Positions 13,146 through 16,494 of a stretch of 16,494 bases of DNA are shown one piece after another. Where the stretch lies: assembly GCA_017410745.1 (NCBI GenBank), contig JAFPPJ010000447.1, positions 1 to 16,494 of the forward strand. Direction: 5' to 3'. Source of the DNA: Oscillospiraceae bacterium. Lineage in GTDB: Bacteria > Bacillota > Clostridia > Oscillospirales > Ruminococcaceae. Made by a program: the position numbers and the translations under genes. The notes beneath the pieces were generated by a model that saw nothing but the letters and a program-made list of their open reading frames with translations, was not told the origin of the DNA and did no database searches. Positions within the stretch are counted from its first letter, which is position 1. Every line of letters starts with the position of its first letter.

Positions 13146-14420
13146 ATGTCTGCAAATATAGTAATCGGCACTCAGTGGGGCGATGAGGGCAAGGGCAAGA
13201 TAATAGACCTGCTCGCATCAAGAGCGGACGTAGTAGTCCGTGCACAGGGCGGCAACAATGCGGGTCATACCGTAGCCAGCGGCGGTGAGACCTATAAGCT
13301 GCACCTTGTTCCGTCGGGTATACTTTATAAGGATACTCTCTGCCTCATCGGCGCAGGCGTCGTTCTCGACCCGAAGGATCTCCTCGGCGAATTCGATGAC
13401 CTTTCCAAGAGGGGCATCAGCTTCGACAATCTCAAGATAGACCCGAGAGCACATATCACTATGCCCTGGCATATCGCACTTGACGGCCTTTCCGAGAAGT
13501 TCAGGGGCAATAAGGATATCGGCACCACACACAGAGGCATAGGCCCTGCATATATGGATAAGTACGAGAGGAGCGGCATACGCTTCTATGACCTCGTGCA
13601 TCCCGACATCTTCCGCGAGAAGGCAATGAGCACAGGCAGGCTCAAGAATGAGATAATCACCAAGGTATACGGCGGCGAGGCAATAGACCTTGAGGCAGTG
13701 ATCGAGGAATATATCGGCTACGGACAGCGTCTCAAGAGCCATATGGCTGATGTATCCGTGCTCACCTATGAGGCAGACAAGGCAGGCAAGACCATACTCT
13801 TCGAGGGCGCACAGGCTACCCTGCTTGATATAGACTTCGGCACATACCCCTATGTTACATCATCGCATCCCCTGTCCGCAGGCGTGTGCATCGGCTCCGG
13901 CGTAGGCCCCATGATGATAAAGGGCGTGTACGGCGTAGCAAAGGCATATACCACGAGAGTGGGCAAGGGTCCGTTCCCCACGGAGCTTTTCGATGCAACA
14001 GGCGACTATATCCGTGACAAGGGTCACGAGTTCGGCACCATCACAGGCAGACCCCGCCGCACAGGCTGGTTCGATTCCGTTATCGTCCGTCATGCAGTAA
14101 GAGTAAACGGTCTTTCCGCACTCTGCATAAACAAGCTCGATACCCTCGCAGGCCTTGATACACTGAAGGTATGCGTGGCATACAAGAGACCCGACGGCTC
14201 TGTGATAAGAGACTTCCCGCCCACACTTGAGGGACTTGAGGGCTGCGAGCCCGTATACGAGGAATTCCCCGGCTTCTCCGACGACCTTTCCGGCTGCCGC
14301 AGGTTCGAGGATCTTCCCGAGGTATGCCGCAGCTACATCGCAAGGCTCGAGGAGCTGTGCGAGTGCCCTGTCAAGATGGTCGGCGTAGGCCCTTCAAGAG
14401 AGCAGATAATAGAGCGCTGA
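13146..14420 (+). CDS. purA: Adenylosuccinate synthetase
   Basis: PurA joins IMP and aspartate using GTP to give adenylosuccinate, the first committed step from IMP to AMP. The 424-residue length is standard. Signatures: GTQWGDEGKGK (8-18, catalytic D13), NNAGHTV (37-43, H41), GTTHRGIGPAY (126-136), EGAQATLLDIDFGTYPYVT (220-238), TRVGKGPFPTEL (270-281), the aspartate-site GRPRRTGWFD (301-310) and the guanine-specific NKLD (329-332). GAGGAA sits 5 nt before the ATG. It is a single-gene unit with its own consensus promoter. Its functional link to glyA, 8 kb away, is purine synthesis, but no shared operator was found. Confidence 0.97.
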   Translation: MSANIVIGTQWGDEGKGKIIDLLASRADVVVRAQGGNNAGHTVASGGETYKLHLVPSGILYKDTLCLIGAGVVLDPKDLLGEFDDLSKRGISFDNLKIDPRAHITMPWHIALDGLSEKFRGNKDIGTTHRGIGPAYMDKYERSGIRFYDLVHPDIFREKAMSTGRLKNEIITKVYGGEAIDLEAVIEEYIGYGQRLKSHMADVSVLTYEADKAGKTILFEGAQATLLDIDFGTYPYVTSSHPLSAGVCIGSGVGPMMIKGVYGVAKAYTTRVGKGPFPTELFDATGDYIRDKGHEFGTITGRPRRTGWFDSVIVRHAVRVNGLSALCINKLDTLAGLDTLKVCVAYKRPDGSVIRDFPPTLEGLEGCEPVYEEFPGFSDDLSGCRRFEDLPEVCRSYIARLEELCECPVKMVGVGPSREQIIER

Positions 14421-14427
14421 GCGCATA

Positions 14428-14499
14428 ACAGCCGCCTTTACGGGCGGCTGTACTTATAAGACCTGCCGATACTTCTATGAAGTTATCCGAGCAGGTCTT
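14428..14499. terminator. Convergent termination region between purA and the HAD gene (two hairpins, weak U-tracts)
   Basis: A perfect 9-bp hairpin ACAGCCGCC/GGCGGCTGT (14428-14451) starts 7 nt after the purA stop. A second hairpin AAGACCTGC/GCAGGTCTT (14458-14466 with 14491-14499), with inner ACTTC/GAAGT pairing, overlaps the last codons and stop of the HAD gene. Neither has a proper U-tract on either strand, so ends may rely on Rho or on RNA processing back to the stems. Confidence 0.55.
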
Positions 14500-15256
14500 C
14501 TATGTATCCGGCGATACCGTCGCCGTCGTTCGTGCCTATCACGATATCTGCGGCAGCCTTCACCTCGGGCTGTGCATTGCCCATAGCCACACCGATGCCG
14601 CACATCCGGAGCATGCCGATGTCGGCGAGGTCGTCGCCGAATGCGGTGATATCGGATATGTCCATGCCGGTGTATCCGCACAGCTTCCCGATGGCGCTCT
14701 CCTTGGTAACGCCCGCCTTGGTGAATTTGTACCATTCGCCGTCGGTGAAGCGGATGCAGTCGCATCCGGGCAAAGCGGCGGCAAGGCTTTGTGCCCGCTC
14801 CTCATCGTGTATCTCGAAGCACAGCTTCAGCGTGGGACGGCGGTAGTCACTGAAATCGGTGTATTCGCTCCTGCCCCAGCTCTGCTCGAGCTCATCCTGC
14901 GGCGGGATATGATTGCGGAAAAAGGCGGCATCGCTGTCGGCTGCATCGGCGGTTATCCATACATCTCCGCATATCTCCCGTGCGGCGGATATGACAGCGG
15001 CGGCCTCATCCCCGTCAAAACCCTGCATGATGATGATCTCACCATCAAGGCTGACCTGTGCGCCGCCGCTCGATATCACCACATCCGGGCATACTCTGTC
15101 GATGAACTTCATGCAGTTGTTATGCCCCCGGGAGGTGGACAGTCCTATCATGTACCCTGCTTCATGTGCGCGCGCGAGCGCCCGGACGCTGCGTTCGGAT
15201 ATGGTCTTGTCTGTGCGCAGCAGAGTGCCGTCGAGATCAAATAACATCATCTTCAT
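14483..15256 (-). CDS. HAD-superfamily hydrolase, Cof-like (subclass IIB) phosphatase
   Basis: The 257-residue protein is a cytoplasmic Mg-dependent phosphatase of the Cof/YbiV type, a group active on sugar phosphates and other small phosphomonoesters. Positions are counted from the chosen start, and all HAD motifs are present: I, DLDGTLL (7-13, nucleophile D7); II, Ser/Thr in LSTSR (39-43); III, K185 in GVTKESAI; IV, GDDLAD (207-212). A cap of about 110 residues lies between II and III. The in-frame ATG at 15262 lies only 1 nt after AAGGAGG, too close for initiation; the ATG at 15254-15256 has normal 7-nt spacing and is chosen. The C-terminal codons lie inside the hairpin shared with the purA 3' region. 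The specific substrate cannot be called. Confidence 0.9.
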   Translation of the reverse strand: MKMMLFDLDGTLLRTDKTISERSVRALARAHEAGYMIGLSTSRGHNNCMKFIDRVCPDVVISSGGAQVSLDGEIIIMQGFDGDEAAAVISAAREICGDVWITADAADSDAAFFRNHIPPQDELEQSWGRSEYTDFSDYRRPTLKLCFEIHDEERAQSLAAALPGCDCIRFTDGEWYKFTKAGVTKESAIGKLCGYTGMDISDITAFGDDLADIGMLRMCGIGVAMGNAQPEVKAAADIVIGTNDGDGIAGYIEDLLG

Positions 15257-15284
15257 ATTCATTCCTCCTTAAATATTAAGGGAT

Positions 15285-15314
15285 AGTATAGCATATCATG
15301 ATATGTCTTGTCAA
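15285..15314 (-). promoter_or_regulatory. HAD gene promoter with a perfect 14-bp palindrome in the spacer
   Basis: TTGACA (15309-15314, minus strand) and TATACT (15285-15290) are 18 bp apart. The spacer contains CATATCATGATATG (15292-15305), a perfect palindrome placed where a bound repressor would block RNA polymerase. From 15315 to 15439 I see nothing further. Confidence 0.68.
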
Positions 15315-15439
15315 GAGGAAAATGAGTAGATCCGTAATAAAATTCAGCCTGTCATCTTGCACTTACCTATGTGATGATCTGCCTATTTACTGACTGTCGT
15401 ATGTTCCGAGGATAATATAAAAGGCGTGTGCCATTTCGT

Positions 15440-15533
15440 CCCGGGTAGCTGCGGGCCTTGCCCGCCCGGGCAGCTGCGAGCCTTGACCGCCCGGGTAACA
15501 GTCGCCTTTGGCGACTGTCGCTTGGGAAGCGAC
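15440..15533 (+). repeat. Tandem 25-bp repeat and hairpin array upstream of the vWA gene
   Basis: Three units of exactly 25 bp begin with CCCGGG: 15440-15464, 15465-15489 and 15490-15514. Units 1 and 2 match at 22 of 25; unit 3 is more diverged (about 16 of 25 against unit 1). Perfect triloop hairpins lie at 15451-15465 (GCGGGC/GCCCGC), 15500-15516 (AGTCGCC/GGCGACT) and 15517-15533 (GTCGCTT/AAGCGAC). Unit 3 carries the motif also found upstream of purA (13023-13045). The array is much richer in GC than its flanks and contains no gene. Confidence 0.65.
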
Positions 15534-15554
15534 CACTTCCTTCGCGGGATGGTG

Positions 15555-15560
15555 TATAAT
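15555..15560 (+). promoter_or_regulatory. Candidate -10 box of the vWA gene
   Basis: A perfect TATAAT lies 30 bp before the vWA start codon. No -35 box is recognisable at 16-18 bp; that position falls in sequence adjoining the hairpin array, suggesting dependence on an activator or an atypical promoter. Confidence 0.45.
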
Positions 15561-15590
15561 AAGTACATCAAATACACGGAGGGTGATCAT

Positions 15591-16235
15591 ATGAAAAAAG
15601 GTCTTACAGAGGTAGTTTTCATTCTTGACGAGAGCGGTTCCATGCATCCGCTCACAGCCGACACCATCGGCGGGTTCAACTCTCTCATAGCAAAGCAGCG
15701 TGCCGAGGAGGGCGAAGCGCTCATCTCCGCGGTGGTATTCTCCGACAGCAGCCGTGTGATATATGACAGGGTTCCCGTATCCGAGATACGCGATATGACG
15801 GACAAGGACTACCGTCCGGCGGGATGCACCGCCCTGCTCGATGCGATCGGCTCTGCGGTAAAGCACATCCGCACCGTACACAAGTACGCCCGTGAGGAGG
15901 ACGTGCCCGAGCACACGCTGTTCGTGATAACCACCGACGGCATGGAGAACGCCAGCCGCACATTCACCGCTCCCGAAATAAAGAAGATGATCTCCGGCAT
16001 GCAGGAAAAGGGCTGGGAGTTCATATTCCTCGGGGCGAACATCGATGCGGTGGAGACCGCCGAGAGCATGGGCATTTCCGCCGATACCGCGGTGAACTAT
16101 AAAAGCGACTCCGCAGGCACTTCCCTGCTCTACTCCTGCGTCAGCGAAGCGGTGTCCTGTGCCCGCAGCGGAAAGCACAAGTCCTCGAAATGGCGCGACA
16201 GGCTCGACGCCGATATGGCAAGCCGCAAGAATTGA
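15591..16235 (+). CDS. Small von Willebrand factor A (vWA) domain protein
   Basis: The 214-residue protein is a stand-alone vWA domain, a metal-dependent protein-interaction fold. The MIDAS site is complete: DESGS (13-17; D13, S15, S17), T80 in GCTALLD, and D116 in TTDGMEN. It has no signal peptide or TM segment, so it is cytoplasmic. The tail (about 195-214) is rich in Lys and Arg. Such proteins are found with AAA ATPases or tellurite-resistance (Ter) type clusters in other bacteria, but no such partner is in view here. The start at 15591 has GGAGGG about 8 nt upstream. An in-frame extension to 15426 runs through the hairpin array and is rejected. A hairpin follows 20 nt after the stop. Confidence 0.9.
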   Translation: MKKGLTEVVFILDESGSMHPLTADTIGGFNSLIAKQRAEEGEALISAVVFSDSSRVIYDRVPVSEIRDMTDKDYRPAGCTALLDAIGSAVKHIRTVHKYAREEDVPEHTLFVITTDGMENASRTFTAPEIKKMISGMQEKGWEFIFLGANIDAVETAESMGISADTAVNYKSDSAGTSLLYSCVSEAVSCARSGKHKSSKWRDRLDADMASRKN

Positions 16236-16255
16236 CAGTAAACGGTGATTCCACA

Positions 16256-16286
16256 AAATCGCAGTCGGCTGTGCTGACTGCGATTT
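16256..16286 (+). terminator. Probable terminator of the vWA gene
   Basis: An 11-bp stem AAATCGCAGTC/GACTGCGATTT (16256-16266 with 16276-16286) extends by G-U, G-C and C-G pairs to about 14 bp with a TGT loop, followed by the weak tract GCTCTT. The tract runs into the -35 box of the antitoxin promoter. Confidence 0.65.
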
Positions 16287-16290
16287 GCTC

Positions 16291-16334
16291 TTGACAATAT
16301 AACAAAATTCGTGTATAATATTGTTATACACGAA
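16291..16334 (+). promoter_or_regulatory. Antitoxin promoter and overlapping operator
   Basis: TTGACA (16291-16296), a 17-bp spacer and TATAAT (16314-16319) form a perfect consensus promoter. A perfect 11-bp inverted repeat, TTCGTGTATAA (16308-16318) and TTATACACGAA (16324-16334) with a 5-bp centre, covers the -10 box and the start site. This is the expected place for an operator bound by the Phd/YefM antitoxin or the toxin-antitoxin complex for autorepression. Confidence 0.82.
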
Positions 16335-16347
16335 AGGAGGAGTCGAT

Positions 16348-16494
16348 ATGCCAAATATAAGATCAAGCGCCGATCTCAGGAACGGCTACAACGAAATATC
16401 CAAATTCTGCCATACCTATAATGAGCCGGTATTCATCACCAAAAACGGCAAAGGCGATCTTGCGGTTATGAGTATCGAGGATTACGAATCACTC
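16348..16494 (+). CDS. Phd/YefM-family antitoxin (3' end outside window)
   Basis: The first 49 codons match the N-terminal half of the Phd/YefM (prevent-host-death) fold: MPNIRSSADLRNGYNEIS, then a turn and PVFITKNGKGDLAVMSIEDYE, where the ITKNGK and VMSxxDYE motifs are typical. Family members bind DNA as dimers through this part and neutralise a toxin, commonly RelE/YoeB or Doc, through the C-terminus. AGGAGG (16335-16340) gives good spacing to the ATG. The C-terminus and any toxin gene lie beyond the window, so the toxin type is not known. Confidence 0.87.
   Translation, partial: MPNIRSSADLRNGYNEISKFCHTYNEPVFITKNGKGDLAVMSIEDYESL

Noticed and set aside
15440..15533. CRISPR array
   Set aside because: The units are contiguous with no unique spacers, diverge from each other, and no cas gene is near.
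15426..15590. 55-codon extension of the vWA protein
   Set aside because: It is simply the hairpin repeat array read through. The vWA domain and a strong ribosome site start at 15591.
16262..16280. Third copy of the purA/vWA hairpin motif (CAGTCGGCT in the vWA terminator)
   Set aside because: Only nine contiguous bases match and the GGGTAA part is missing; it is explained as a terminator stem.

Overview
The window looks like the chromosome of a fibre-degrading clostridial anaerobe, most likely Ruminococcus or a close relative (Oscillospiraceae). The grounds are a secreted GH5 endoglucanase with N-terminal Big_2 domains, RNase Y, an EF-G-2-type GTPase, strong AGGAGG-type ribosome sites, near-consensus sigma-A promoters and a moderately GC-rich genome with AT-rich intergenic regions. 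The genus is inferred from protein character only; no rRNA or marker phylogeny is possible here.

Layout. 1-5416 is a minus-strand block: a macro-domain protein (cut by the window edge) translationally coupled to a two-TM protein of unknown function, both downstream of an EF-G-2-like GTPase; upstream of these lies glyA, closed by two tandem terminators. glyA and rny (RNase Y, plus strand) are divergent. rny has a perfect consensus promoter, about 317 nt of apparently structured leader, and a Shine-Dalgarno sequence that can be paired in two mutually exclusive ways. 7547-7758 holds short AT-rich repeats and the terminator of the GH5 gene. 7759-12801 is a minus-strand block: a cytoplasmic EAL phosphodiesterase with a degenerate GGDEF domain, a membrane GGDEF cyclase, and then the secreted GH5 cellulase with its own promoter and a candidate operator. 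purA (plus) diverges from the EAL gene and converges on a HAD phosphatase gene (minus). The last part carries an array of 25-bp hairpin-forming repeats, a small vWA protein and the start of a Phd/YefM antitoxin gene whose promoter lies inside a perfect inverted repeat.

How the parts relate. glyA (one-carbon units), purA (AMP synthesis), the EF-G-like factor and RNase Y are housekeeping or RNA/translation genes on separate transcription units. The EAL and GGDEF genes form an opposed c-di-GMP pair just upstream of a cellulase gene. The most unusual signals are non-coding: the rny leader, a 23-bp hairpin motif about 60-65 bp upstream of the -10 boxes of both purA and the vWA gene, and operator-like palindromes in the promoters of the HAD, GH5 and antitoxin genes. 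No rRNA, tRNA, CRISPR array, transposase or prophage gene was seen.
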